Below the pieces are notes generated by a model. It had not been told where the DNA came from. It saw only the letters and a program-made list of their open reading frames with translations, and ran no database searches. Both the position numbers and the translations under genes were made by a program. From Elstera cyanobacteriorum (GTDB taxonomy: Bacteria; Pseudomonadota; Alphaproteobacteria; Elsterales; Elsteraceae), in assembly GCF_002251735.1 (NCBI RefSeq), contig NZ_NOXS01000035.1:252814-316813 (forward strand): DNA of 64,000 nt. Direction: 5' to 3'. Every line of letters starts with the position of its first letter. Position 1 is the first letter of the stretch. Shown piece by piece: positions 27,946-36,396 of the stretch.

Positions 27946-29760
27946 GTGACTTCTGCCACCCCGTCCCGTCCCGGCACTCACGTTGCAACCGCATCCAGCA
28001 CCGAGGCGGGGCGCTCGGCATCCGCCGGGGTTTCGGCGGCAAAACTCGCCCGTCTGCGCGAAGATCGCGCCCGGCTTTTGGCCTTTTCCTTCTCCCGCGC
28101 CGAACTGTTGCTCGAAGTCGATGCCGATATGCGCATCACCTATTGTTTCGGCGCCAGCTATTCACTGACCGGCATGTCCACCGATGATTTGCTGCAGATG
28201 CCGCTGATCAATCTGCTGGCGGAAACCAGTCGGCATTTGGTGAAGGAAATTCAGATTGCCCTCGCGAATGGGCTGCGCATGCGCCCGCAAGGGCTGTTTC
28301 TGAAGATCAAAGACGGCCGGATGGCGGCGGGCACCGTCGCTGGGTTTCCGCTGCCGGAGCGAGATGACCGTTTTTACCTGTCCTTCGCCAATAAAACCGA
28401 AGTGAACGAGGAAGGTTTGCCGCGCGCGCTGGAGTCGCTGGAAGCCACCGCCCAGAACCGCGACCGGTCCACCGGCCTTTTAACCCAAGATGCTTTCACC
28501 GAAATTGCCGCCCGCCGCCTAAAATATGCCAAAGACCACCCCGATCAGGAACCCTTGCGCCTGACGATGGTCGATCTCCACGGTGTTTCAGACCTCGGGG
28601 CCCGGCTGGATCAGACCGAACAGGCCGCCTTTCAGCGGGCGCTGGGGGCGCTGCTGTCCAGCCAAAGCCAGGGCGGCGATAGCGCGGTACGCCTGTCGGA
28701 CGATAAGTATGGCGTTTTGCACGATGCCAATGTCGATTCGCGCGACATCAAAGCCCAGGTGGAAGCCCTGGCAAAACAGCTTGATCCTGAGGGCGAGGGC
28801 ATCCACGTCATCGCCAACGAGCTGAAGATCGATATGACGGATATCAACGTCGTCGATGCCAGCCGGGCGCTGATCTATGCCGTCACCAAATTCACCGAGA
28901 ACCAGAAGGGCGATTTTACCGTCACGAACCTGAATGAAAGCCTGGGGGCTTTGATGAAGGATACCGTGGCGCGCGTGACCTCGATCCGCGATATTCTAGC
29001 CTCGCACGGGTTTAGCCTGGTCTTCCACCCGATTGTCGACCTTAAAACCCGCCGCATCCACCATCAGGAAGCGCTGTCCCGCCTGCCGGACGGTTCTTCC
29101 CCTTTCGAAACGGTTACCTTTGCCGAACAATTGGGCATGGTGACCGAGCTTGATTTATCGATCTGCCGTCAAGTGCTGAAGCAGTTGGATGCCGAACCGG
29201 AAGCCTATGACGTGGCGGTCAATATTTCCGGCGGGTCGTTCGAGTCGGAACTGTTTGTCAATGATCTCGACGAACTCCTGCGCCGTCACCCCAAGCTGCG
29301 GCGCCGCCTGCTCATTGAAATCACCGAATCGGCCTCCATCAACGATTTGGAGCGGGTTGGCCGCGTCGTGGATAAGCTGCGGGCGATGGAATATCGCGTC
29401 TGCATCGATGATTTCGGCGCGGGCGCGGCCGCCCTGCACTATCTGCGCGCCTTTAAGGTCGATGTGGTGAAGCTCGACGGCGTGTACGTGAAGAATATTC
29501 AAAGCAACGACCGCGACCGTATGTTCGTCCGCGCGATCCTTCAGCTTTGTAAAGAGCTTGGCATCGAGACCACCGCCGAAATGATCGAGACGGAGGCCCA
29601 GGCCGCTATTCTTACGTCGCTCGGCGTCACCCACGGCCAGGGCTATCTGTTCTATAAGCCCAATGGCCGGATTTTCAAACGCCCGGCCTATTCGCCGATT
29701 CCCGACCAGTGGGATCCGTCGAAAACCCGCGTGCGCACGCGGCGCAGCGTGTGGGAATAG
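27946..29760 (+). CDS. EAL-domain c-di-GMP phosphodiesterase with PAS-like and degenerate GGDEF parts
   Basis: A 604-residue cytoplasmic protein. Residues about 45-150 look PAS-like (ELLLEVDADMRITYCFGAS). Residues about 165-300 resemble a GGDEF fold (TGLLTQDAFTEIAARRL) but the GGDEF motif is replaced by LSDDKYGVL, so cyclase activity is unlikely. The EAL domain keeps catalytic groups: HHQEALSRL, VNISGGS, IEITES, CIDDFGAGAA, VVKLDGVYVK, TAEMIETE and GQGYLFYKP. It should hydrolyse c-di-GMP. Start choice is uncertain: GTG at 27946 has GGAAG upstream; TTG at 27880 would add 22 residues. It follows an AT-rich leader. Confidence 0.86.
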   Translation: MTSATPSRPGTHVATASSTEAGRSASAGVSAAKLARLREDRARLLAFSFSRAELLLEVDADMRITYCFGASYSLTGMSTDDLLQMPLINLLAETSRHLVKEIQIALANGLRMRPQGLFLKIKDGRMAAGTVAGFPLPERDDRFYLSFANKTEVNEEGLPRALESLEATAQNRDRSTGLLTQDAFTEIAARRLKYAKDHPDQEPLRLTMVDLHGVSDLGARLDQTEQAAFQRALGALLSSQSQGGDSAVRLSDDKYGVLHDANVDSRDIKAQVEALAKQLDPEGEGIHVIANELKIDMTDINVVDASRALIYAVTKFTENQKGDFTVTNLNESLGALMKDTVARVTSIRDILASHGFSLVFHPIVDLKTRRIHHQEALSRLPDGSSPFETVTFAEQLGMVTELDLSICRQVLKQLDAEPEAYDVAVNISGGSFESELFVNDLDELLRRHPKLRRRLLIEITESASINDLERVGRVVDKLRAMEYRVCIDDFGAGAAALHYLRAFKVDVVKLDGVYVKNIQSNDRDRMFVRAILQLCKELGIETTAEMIETEAQAAILTSLGVTHGQGYLFYKPNGRIFKRPAYSPIPDQWDPSKTRVRTRRSVWE

Positions 29761-29782
29761 GTTTCCCACACGCAGGCAAGAG

Positions 29783-30025
29783 TTAAGCGGGTCGGCAGAT
29801 CAGGCCGACCAAGCGCCGGACAATCGGCAAAACCAGCAGCAGCACCGGAAAAGCCACAAGCCAGGAGAGGCCCCAGGCCCCCATCCAAGCCGAAGGGAAA
29901 GCGGGGGTCAGGCCAAGGGTGCGCAGTGTCGCAATCCCGGAGACGACAAAGGTCATCAGGATCGACAGCAGCAACGGCATGACGAAGACCGCCGCACGGG
30001 CGGGTAAGCGATACGACGAAATCAT
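29783..30025 (-). CDS. DUF2798 small membrane protein
   Basis: An 80-residue protein with two hydrophobic helices (VFVMPLLLSILMTFVVSG and GLSWLVAFPVLLLVLPIVRR) and the short loop typical of DUF2798, which has no known function. The ATG at 30025 is used; a GTG at 30037 is possible. A long structured inverted repeat lies immediately upstream in its leader. The gene ends 22 bases from the convergent EAL gene. Confidence 0.75.
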   Translation of the reverse strand: MISSYRLPARAAVFVMPLLLSILMTFVVSGIATLRTLGLTPAFPSAWMGAWGLSWLVAFPVLLLVLPIVRRLVGLICRPA

Positions 30026-30040
30026 GGAAATTCTCACATA

Positions 30041-30097
30041 TTAAGCCCGACACGCATCCCTCCGGCGAGTGCCGGGCATAAGGGATGCGTTGCTTAA
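30041..30097. promoter_or_regulatory. Large composite hairpin upstream of the DUF2798 gene
   Basis: Outer arms TTAAGC (30041-30046) and GCTTAA (30092-30097), main arms ACGCATCCCT (30052-30061) and AGGGATGCGT (30081-30090), and an inner CCGGC-GAGT-GCCGG hairpin (30062-30075) stack into one structure. It lies 15 bases from the DUF2798 start and 69 bases beyond the metallophosphoesterase stop. It could be an RNA regulatory element, the metallophosphoesterase terminator, or a protein-binding cruciform. No T-tract follows on either strand. Confidence 0.5.
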
Positions 30098-30165
30098 CGT
30101 GAGACGCTTACGGTCAAGGCTGACCTAATTTTGATACAGGCCCGGTCCCCAAAAGGCAAGGCCCG

Positions 30166-30963
30166 TCACGCTTCCAGCAACCCCGGCCCGCGCCGCACCG
30201 GGCGGATGCTTTCGGCCAGCCCGTTTGCGCCGAGGGTGACAAGCGCACCGCAGATCGTGCCGTCGCCCTCCGCCGGGGTTAACCGTTCGCCGGGCAGTTT
30301 GCGGACGAAGCGCGCCACCGCCGGTTCGGCCTTCATGCCGATGATGCTATTATAATCGCCGCACATGCCCGCATCGGTCTGATAGGCGGTGCCTTTCGGC
30401 AGAATACGCCCATCAGCACTGGGTACATGGGTATGGGTGCCGACGACGAAGGATACCCGCCCGTCCAGATGATAACCGAGGGCCATCTTTTCCGAACTGG
30501 CTTCGGCATGCACATCGATCAGAATACCGTCGACGCTGCCGCCCAGCCGGTGCTTCGCCAGTTCGGCATCGACCGTGCGGAAGGGATCGTCCAGCGGGTC
30601 CATGAACAGGCGGCCCATGACATTGACCACCAGCAGCTTCTTACCGCCCTTGGTATAAACCTGGGCGCCGCGCCCCGGCGTCCCCGGCGGATAATTGATC
30701 GGGCGTAGAATGCGCGGTTCGGCATCGATCTGGGTCAGCAGCGTGCGCTGGTCCCAGGAATGATTGCCAAGGGTCAGACAGTCCACCCCGGCCTTAAACA
30801 GATCGCTAGCGATTTCCTGCGTTAATCCAAAGCCGCCCGCTGCATTTTCGGCATTCACGACGATGAAATCGGGCTGAAGCTCGGTCATCAGCCCCGGCAG
30901 CCGCGCCATGAGGGCATCGCGCCCGGCCCGCCCGACGATATCGCCAAAGAATAAAACCCGCAT
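30166..30963 (-). CDS. TIGR00282-family metallophosphoesterase (YmdB-like)
   Basis: A 265-residue cytoplasmic enzyme of the family whose Bacillus member YmdB is a 2',3'-cAMP phosphodiesterase. Metal-binding motifs are MRVLFFGDIVGRAGRD (Asp8), VVNAENAAGGFGLT, CLTLGNHSWDQ (Asn, His), LIDVHAEASSEKMALG (His) and VGTHTHVPSADGRILP (His-Thr-His). It ends with GTICGALVTL. It lies 37 bases from the cyclo-ligase gene on the same strand, as often seen in alphaproteobacteria, suggesting one transcript from zapA through ssrS and these two genes. Confidence 0.92.
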   Translation of the reverse strand: MRVLFFGDIVGRAGRDALMARLPGLMTELQPDFIVVNAENAAGGFGLTQEIASDLFKAGVDCLTLGNHSWDQRTLLTQIDAEPRILRPINYPPGTPGRGAQVYTKGGKKLLVVNVMGRLFMDPLDDPFRTVDAELAKHRLGGSVDGILIDVHAEASSEKMALGYHLDGRVSFVVGTHTHVPSADGRILPKGTAYQTDAGMCGDYNSIIGMKAEPAVARFVRKLPGERLTPAEGDGTICGALVTLGANGLAESIRPVRRGPGLLEA

Positions 30964-31000
30964 CGGCCTTCCTCCTCAGCCGGTGCGCCCGCAGGGTCTG

Positions 31001-31675
31001 TTATGATTCCTGTGGAAACTGCCGGCAGCCCCGTTCGGTGACAATCACCGATAAAGGTTTGTCATAGGGGCCAACGGGCAAAAGGGAAAGGGTCTCCTCT
31101 TCCTCCGCAGGGCAGCCTTGCGCGGCAAAGGCGACGCCGATGGCCAATGCCCCCGGGCGCAGGGCCAGCGTGCGATCATAAAAACCGCCGCCCTGCCCCA
31201 ACCGCTGCCCCAAGCGGTCGAAGGCCAGCAGCGGCACCAGAATGACGGTAGGATCACACAGCGGCGCAACCGGGCTTGGCTCGGTGCTGAACATCGCATG
31301 CACCAGCGTATCGCCCGCCTGCCAGCGGCGGAAGGCCAGCGGCTTGTTCATTTCCTCGACCACCGGCAGCGCCAGCGTCCAGCCGCGCTGGCTGAGCCGC
31401 TCCAGCGCTGGGCGCGGGTCAAGCTCCATCCCCTGCGGCCAATAGCCCGCGATACACCCCACGGGCTGATCCGCCAGAAACTGTTCGAGATGCAGGGCGA
31501 GCATCTGCGCCGAGCCAGGCTGTTCGCGCGCCGCCAGTTTGCGCCGTTCGCGCGCGCGGCGGCGGTGCCAGGCCTTGCGGGTTTCGATGGAAGCGGCGTG
31601 CCACGCGGCCGATCCCGGCGTCAGCAACGCCGGGTCAAGACCACGCGCATGGGCTGGCAGGGGGGAAAAGGCCAT
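31001..31675 (-). CDS. 5-formyltetrahydrofolate cyclo-ligase
   Basis: A 224-residue enzyme converting 5-formyl-THF to 5,10-methenyl-THF with ATP. The C-terminal signature is LVPLLAFDRLGQRLGQGGGFYDRTLA, with GYWPQGMELDPRPAL in the middle. About 30 residues precede the usual start region. The ATG at 31675 has GGAGG seven bases upstream and is preferred; an upstream GTG adds seven residues. The gene lies downstream of a 6S RNA, the classical ssrS-ygfA arrangement of proteobacteria. Confidence 0.92.
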   Translation of the reverse strand: MAFSPLPAHARGLDPALLTPGSAAWHAASIETRKAWHRRRARERRKLAAREQPGSAQMLALHLEQFLADQPVGCIAGYWPQGMELDPRPALERLSQRGWTLALPVVEEMNKPLAFRRWQAGDTLVHAMFSTEPSPVAPLCDPTVILVPLLAFDRLGQRLGQGGGFYDRTLALRPGALAIGVAFAAQGCPAEEEETLSLLPVGPYDKPLSVIVTERGCRQFPQES

Positions 31676-31827
31676 ACCGCGACCTCCGGCGAACACGGGT
31701 TAAATCTTAACCCGATATTAGCGAAAAGCGCGCCGGAAAGAAATAATTTTAGGCAAACGCAGACAGGATACCGCACCTGCGAGAATCGCGAGGCATCGTT
31801 AAAGGGCGGCGGAATGGACCTTGAGGC

Positions 31828-31984
31828 GTGGTAGCCGCCTTGGCCGTTGGCACAGCGATCCTCTGTGGCCTGCGCAAGCAGGTGGGCGCCATATACCGGA
31901 ACCACGATCCCGGCAGGGACAGCTCCCGAAGGATGGACATTGGCCCCAGGGAAATAATGGCCTGACGAACCAGGCAGCTACCAC
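31828..31984 (-). ncRNA. ssrS: 6S RNA
   Basis: On the minus strand the ends form a 12-bp stem: GTGGTAGCTGCC (31984-31973) with GGCGGCTACCAC (31839-31828). Between them are the pieces expected of alphaproteobacterial 6S RNA: a hairpin near CCTGGTTCGTCAGG, TTTCCCTGGGGCC, the CCGGGATCGTGGTTCCGG hairpin, and CACCTGCTTGCGCAGG. The synteny zapA-ssrS-formyl-THF cyclo-ligase is the usual one. 6S RNA binds RNA polymerase holoenzyme and represses growth-phase promoters. The exact ends are uncertain by several bases; the 5' end is probably close to 31990. Confidence 0.85.
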
Positions 31985-31992
31985 CTTCTTAC

Positions 31993-32298
31993 TTAGGCGG
32001 TCTCTAGCGATCCTGCAAGCTGTTCGATCCGATCCGCCAGGGCGTGCAGCGCATCGGCAGCGCGCTCGTCGAGGCCCTGAAGCCGCTGCTGGCTGGCGCG
32101 GTTTTCATCCAGCTCATCGGCCAGCAGCAGGGCGGCGACCAGCAGAAGCTGAGCTTCCCCCACCTGACCGAAGCTGCGGACGAGGCCGGTGATGCGGCTA
32201 TCGACCTGCCCCGCCAGGGCACGCAGCCGCTCTTCCTCCCCCGGGCCGCAGGCGACCCGGTAGGTCCGGCCATTCACGACAATATCGAGATCCGGCAT
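31993..32298 (-). CDS. zapA: Cell division protein ZapA
   Basis: A 101-residue protein that stabilises FtsZ bundles at midcell. It has the ZapA fold start LDIVVNGRTYRVACGPGEEERL (strand-turn-strand-helix) and a long C-terminal helix for tetramerisation. The ATG at 32298 has a GGGGG site upstream; the open frame extends further but into the preceding gene. It lies in the cluster DUF4164-zapA-ssrS-cyclo-ligase. Confidence 0.9.
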   Translation of the reverse strand: MPDLDIVVNGRTYRVACGPGEEERLRALAGQVDSRITGLVRSFGQVGEAQLLLVAALLLADELDENRASQQRLQGLDERAADALHALADRIEQLAGSLETA

Positions 32299-32326
32299 TC
32301 TGCCCCCTTCTCCGTCCATCCGCACG

Positions 32327-32557
32327 TCAGGGTGCCAAGAGACCGCGCAGGCGCCCGATGGTCTGTTCCAACCGTTCGGCAGCCTGACGGTTTGCCAGCA
32401 CCAGGGCGGCATTCTGTTCTTCGGCGGCGCGCAGGGCCGTTGCCACCCGCGTCACCTCCTCGGGATCGACCGGGGGGCGCGCTTGGATGGCCGCTTCAAG
32501 CCGGGCGAGGGCATTTTCAACCCGGTGAACCGCTTGCGCGTATCGACTGTCCGTCAT
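32327..32557 (-). CDS. DUF4164-like small coiled-coil protein
   Basis: A 76-residue, mainly helical protein (YAQAVHRVENALARLEAAIQ and VTRVATALRAAEEQNAALVLANRQAAERLEQTIGRLRGLL) as expected for a coiled coil. Such small proteins are commonly encoded just upstream of zapA in alphaproteobacteria and grouped as DUF4164; a role in division is inferred from linkage. The ATG at 32557 has AGGGG eight bases upstream; another ATG two codons earlier is too close to it. It is divergent from tkt. Confidence 0.72.
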   Translation of the reverse strand: MTDSRYAQAVHRVENALARLEAAIQARPPVDPEEVTRVATALRAAEEQNAALVLANRQAAERLEQTIGRLRGLLAP

Positions 32558-32606
32558 CGTCATAGCCCCTATTCCCTAACCTATACTCCCGCAGGCGACA
32601 AGGTTA

Positions 32607-32634
32607 TTGACGCGCCCCCGTGGGTTGCTATGGT
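32607..32634 (+). promoter_or_regulatory. Predicted sigma-70 promoter of tkt
   Basis: TTGACG (32607-32612) and TATGGT (32629-32634) are separated by 16 bases. A start of transcription near 32641 would give a leader of about 60 bases before the tkt ATG. The match is by eye. Confidence 0.5.
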
Positions 32635-32699
32635 CCCGCCGATTTACGGTTCTGCCTCAATCGGACCGCCCCGCGTGCCTGCCGAACGGAAATATAATC

Positions 32700-34694
32700 A
32701 TGACCAATAGCTTAGCGCCCTTGGATGTCTCGCGCCAGAAGCGGATGGCAAATGCCGTGCGCGCGCTGTCGATGGACGCGGTGGAAAAGGCCAAATCCGG
32801 CCATCCTGGCATGCCGATGGGCATGGCCGATGTGGCAACCGTTCTGTTCACCCGGCACCTGAAGTTCGATCCGGCAACCCCGGCGTGGCCTGACCGCGAC
32901 CGCTTTATCCTGTCGGCGGGCCACGGCTCGATGCTGATTTACAGCCTGCTGCACCTGACCGGTTACGCCGATCTGACGCTCGACGAGATTAAGAATTTCC
33001 GCCAATGGGGCGCGCGTACAGCGGGCCATCCCGAGTTTGGCCATGCCGCTGGCATCGAAACCACCACCGGGCCGCTGGGCCAAGGCATCGCCAATTCGGT
33101 CGGCTTCGCCCTGGCCGAACGGGTGCTGAACGCCAAATATGGCGACGCGCTGGTTGATCACCGCACCTATGTGATCGCGGGCGACGGCTGCCTGATGGAA
33201 GGCATCAGCCAGGAAGCGATTTCGCTGGCCGGGCACCTGAAGCTCAACCGTCTGATCGTGCTGTGGGACGATAACCAGATTTCCATCGACGGGCCGATTT
33301 CCATGTCCTCGTCGGAAGATCAGGCGATGCGCTTCCAGGCCGCTGGCTGGAATGTGCTGAGCTGCGACGGGCACGACGCCGCCGCGATCGACGCCGCCCT
33401 GACCGCCGCCAAGACCAGCGATAAGCCCGTGCTGATCGCCTGCCGCACCACCATCGGCTATGGCGCACCGAAGAAGGCCGGCACCTCCGGCGTTCACGGG
33501 TCGCCGCTGGGGGCCGAAGAAATCGCCGGTGCCCGGGCCGCGCTGGATTGGCCCTATGCGCCGTTCGAAATTCCCGATGATATCCGCGCCGATTGGCTGG
33601 CCGCCGGAAGCCGGGGCGCCGCCGAATTCGCCGCCTGGACCAACCGTCTGGATCAGGCCGACGCGGGCAAACGCGCCGCCTTTGAAGCCGCGCTCTCCGG
33701 CGAGCTTCCGGCCAATTTCGCCGATGCAGTCGCCACCGCCAAGGCCCAGTTGGTTGCCGAAGCGCCGAGCATCGCCACCCGCCAAGCCTCGCAAAAGGCA
33801 CTGGAAGTGCTGGCCCCCGTGGTGCCGACCTTCCTGGGCGGCTCTGCCGATCTGACCGGCTCGAACCTAACCAAGATCAAGGCCGATACCGCCGTTTCCG
33901 CCGATAACTACGGCGGGTCTTACGTTTACTACGGCATCCGCGAACATGGGATGGCCGCAGCGATGAACGGCCTTGCCCTGCACGGCGGTATCATCCCCTT
34001 CGGCGGCACCTTCCTAGTGTTCACCGACTATTGCCGTCCCTCGATCCGCCTGTCGGCGCTGATGAACCAGAAGGTCATCTATGTGATGACCCATGATTCC
34101 ATCGGCCTCGGCGAAGATGGGCCGACCCATCAGCCGGTCGAACATATGGCCGCCCTGCGCTGCATTCCGAACCTCAAGGTCTTCCGCCCCGCCGATGCGG
34201 TGGAAACGCTGGAAGCCTGGGCGCTGGCCGTCAGCTTGGAAGGCCCCTCGGTCCTCGCCCTGTCGCGTCAGGCCGTGCCGTCGCTGCGCAAGGATGCCGA
34301 CGCGCAGAACCTGTCGGCGCGCGGGGCTTACGTGCTGAGCCCCGCCAAGGGCGACCGCAAGGCCACCCTTCTGGCGACCGGCACCGAAGTGTCGCTGGCC
34401 ATCAAAGCGCAAGCCACCCTGGCCGAAGCCGGTATTCCGGTCGCCGTCGTTTCGATGCCGTCCTGGGAGCTGTTCGCCCAGCAGGATGCCGCCTATCGCG
34501 CCGAAGTTCTGGGGACGGCCCCGCGCATCGCCATCGAAGCCGCCAGCGGGTTCGGTTGGGATCGCTTCACCGGCGAAACGGGTCTGTTTATCGGCATGCA
34601 GGGCTTCGGCGCCTCGGCCCCGGCGGAACGGCTTTATGCTGAATTCGGCATCACGGCCGACGCGATTGTTGCGGCGGTCAAGGCGCGCGTGTAA
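32700..34694 (+). CDS. tkt: Transketolase
   Basis: A 664-residue TPP enzyme of the pentose phosphate pathway. It shows MDAVEKAKSGHPGMPMGMADVATVLF at the start, the TPP motif VIAGDGCLMEGISQEAISLAGHL with DDNQISIDG, and the second-domain signature FLGGSADLTGSN, the GIREHGMAAAMNG region and THDSIGLGEDGPTHQPVEH. Length is normal. The ATG at 32700 is preceded only by a weak CGGAAA site. It is followed by gap 60 bases later. Confidence 0.96.
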   Translation: MTNSLAPLDVSRQKRMANAVRALSMDAVEKAKSGHPGMPMGMADVATVLFTRHLKFDPATPAWPDRDRFILSAGHGSMLIYSLLHLTGYADLTLDEIKNFRQWGARTAGHPEFGHAAGIETTTGPLGQGIANSVGFALAERVLNAKYGDALVDHRTYVIAGDGCLMEGISQEAISLAGHLKLNRLIVLWDDNQISIDGPISMSSSEDQAMRFQAAGWNVLSCDGHDAAAIDAALTAAKTSDKPVLIACRTTIGYGAPKKAGTSGVHGSPLGAEEIAGARAALDWPYAPFEIPDDIRADWLAAGSRGAAEFAAWTNRLDQADAGKRAAFEAALSGELPANFADAVATAKAQLVAEAPSIATRQASQKALEVLAPVVPTFLGGSADLTGSNLTKIKADTAVSADNYGGSYVYYGIREHGMAAAMNGLALHGGIIPFGGTFLVFTDYCRPSIRLSALMNQKVIYVMTHDSIGLGEDGPTHQPVEHMAALRCIPNLKVFRPADAVETLEAWALAVSLEGPSVLALSRQAVPSLRKDADAQNLSARGAYVLSPAKGDRKATLLATGTEVSLAIKAQATLAEAGIPVAVVSMPSWELFAQQDAAYRAEVLGTAPRIAIEAASGFGWDRFTGETGLFIGMQGFGASAPAERLYAEFGITADAIVAAVKARV

Positions 34695-34717
34695 TTTCGC
34701 TACACAAAATCAGGATG

Positions 34718-34737
34718 GCTGCCCAACCGGGCAGCCG
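34718..34737 (+). other. Intercistronic hairpin before gap
   Basis: GGCTGCCC-AACC-GGGCAGCC is a perfect 8-bp stem with a 4-base loop, 17 bases before the gap ATG and just upstream of its CGGAGGA site. It could stabilise a processed gap transcript, which would explain higher gap than tkt expression. Confidence 0.5.
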
Positions 34738-34754
34738 CTACGGAGGAATGACTC

Positions 34755-35762
34755 ATGGCTGTTCGCGTTGCGATTAACGGCTTTGGCCGTATCGGTCGGT
34801 TGGTTCTGCGGGCGCTGGCCGAATCGGGCCGCGACGATCTGGTGGTCGTCGGCATCAACGATCTCGGCGATGTGAAGTCGAACGCCCATCTGCTGAAGCG
34901 CGATTCGGTGCACGGCACCTTCCCGTTCGACGTGACCACCGGCGACGACTGGATGGATTACGGTAAGGGCAAGATCAAGATCACCGCTGAACGCGACCCC
35001 GCGAAGCTGCCGTGGAAAGACCTGAACGTCGATATCGCCTTCGAATGCACGGGCATTTTCACGAAGCGCGACGCCGCCGCGAAGCATCTGGAAGCTGGCG
35101 CCAAGCGCGTGCTGATCTCCGCCCCTGCCGATGGGGTCGATCTGACGGTCGTCTATGGCGTCAACCACGCCGCGCTGACCAAGGATCACGTGATCGTCTC
35201 CAACGCCTCCTGCACCACCAACTGCTTGGCGCCGGTGGCCTATGTGCTGAATGAAACCGTTGGTCTCGATCACGGTTTCATGACGACCATCCACGCCTAT
35301 ACCGGCGACCAAAACACCGTCGATACGCTGCACAAGGATCTGCGCCGCGCCCGCGCGGCCGCCCTGTCGATGATCCCGACCTCGACCGGTGCCGCCCGCG
35401 CTATCGGCCTCGTGCTGCCGGAACTGAAGGGTAAGCTCGACGGCACCTCGATCCGCGTACCGACGCCGAACGTCTCGCTGATCGATCTGACCTTCGTTGC
35501 CAAGAAAGCCACGACGGTTGAAGAAATCAACGCCGCCATGCTCGCCGCCTCGACCGGCAAACTGAAGGGCGTGCTCGGCACCACGTCGGAAGAACTGGTC
35601 TCGTCGGACTTCAACCATAATCCGGCAAGCTCGACCTTCGACCTCACCCAGACCCAGGTGATCGACGGTACTTTCGTCCGCGTGCTGTCGTGGTACGATA
35701 ATGAATGGGGCTTCTCCAACCGCATGCTCGATACGGCGGCGGCAATGGCAAAGCTGATCTAA
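34755..35762 (+). CDS. gap: Glyceraldehyde-3-phosphate dehydrogenase, type I
   Basis: A 335-residue NAD-dependent glycolytic enzyme. It has the Rossmann start VAINGFGRIGRLVLRAL, the catalytic Cys in SNASCTTNCLAPVAYVL, and RVPTPNVSLIDLTF and SWYDNEWGFSNRM. The second residue after the adenine site reads DDLVVVGINDLGD, as in NAD-preferring enzymes. A good CGGAGGA site precedes it. It follows tkt as in other alphaproteobacteria, but no pgk follows in this window. Confidence 0.97.
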   Translation: MAVRVAINGFGRIGRLVLRALAESGRDDLVVVGINDLGDVKSNAHLLKRDSVHGTFPFDVTTGDDWMDYGKGKIKITAERDPAKLPWKDLNVDIAFECTGIFTKRDAAAKHLEAGAKRVLISAPADGVDLTVVYGVNHAALTKDHVIVSNASCTTNCLAPVAYVLNETVGLDHGFMTTIHAYTGDQNTVDTLHKDLRRARAAALSMIPTSTGAARAIGLVLPELKGKLDGTSIRVPTPNVSLIDLTFVAKKATTVEEINAAMLAASTGKLKGVLGTTSEELVSSDFNHNPASSTFDLTQTQVIDGTFVRVLSWYDNEWGFSNRMLDTAAAMAKLI

Positions 35763-35787
35763 CGTCTCTATAACATCGTTAGACCGG

Positions 35788-35823
35788 AAACCCGCCCCGC
35801 GCACCCGCCGGGGCGGGTTTTTC
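35788..35823 (+). terminator. Intrinsic terminator after gap
   Basis: AAACCCGCCCC (35788-35798) pairs with GGGGCGGGTTT (35810-35820), an 11-bp stem, followed by TTC and a T-rich continuation (TTTTTC). The next gene's RBS begins within ten bases of it. Confidence 0.82.
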
Positions 35824-35839
35824 TATGGAGGAAACAGAC

Positions 35840-36295
35840 ATGAGCGCCCCAGACATCCGCAGCGGCGGCTTCGCGTGGCCGCCCGTCGTAACTGTCTACT
35901 CCCATGATCAAGCGCGGGAGGCCGCTGCCGCCGCGTTACGCCACGGCACCGGGCTAACGCTGCTCTCCGCCGATAGCGCCGCCGACGCGGTGGGCGTCGG
36001 CTGGATGGCAACCCTCGGGCGCCTGATCCGCGAGGAATTTCCAACCCTAACGGTCTACACGATCCTTGATTGCGGTGCAGCAGGCGGGCGGGCGATGGCC
36101 GCCCTGCGCGCCGAGATCGACGCGATCGTTTTTACCGGCGGGGAGAAGAGCACGCTTGCCCTCGCCGATCAGGCCGATGATCTTGGCAAAGGCCTGCTGC
36201 CAGACCGGCCTGAGAGCCTGGATTTTCTCACCCTGCCCGACGATCCCGAGCGCTGTAATATCGCGATATCGGAGTGGTTTGAACTTACAACCTAG
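35840..36295 (+). CDS. Hypothetical 151-residue protein
   Basis: I do not recognise a family. The product looks like a small alpha/beta domain: PVVTVYSHDQAREAAAAALRHGTGLTLLSAD, then a Gly-rich VGVGWMATLGRLIREEFP, TVYTILDCGAAGGRAMAALRAEIDAIVFTGG, then an acidic tail. The pattern suggests a Rossmann-like or STAS-like fold without clear catalytic residues. The ATG at 35840 has GGAGGAAACAGAC upstream. It sits 77 bases after gap beyond a terminator, so it may have its own promoter or use readthrough. Confidence 0.65.
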   Translation: MSAPDIRSGGFAWPPVVTVYSHDQAREAAAAALRHGTGLTLLSADSAADAVGVGWMATLGRLIREEFPTLTVYTILDCGAAGGRAMAALRAEIDAIVFTGGEKSTLALADQADDLGKGLLPDRPESLDFLTLPDDPERCNIAISEWFELTT

Positions 36296-36396
36296 AGTCA
36301 AACAAGCTGCCTAACCCTACGGGATGGCTTGAAACTTTCGCTTAGAAACATTATCATAAAATTTGAATGATGTTTTCCCTTCAGAAGGAGGGGGCG

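Noticed and set aside
29749-29771. GTGTGGGAA/TTCCCACAC inverted repeat at the EAL gene end
   Set aside because: It includes the stop codon and lacks a T-tract on either strand; it may be chance in the coding end.
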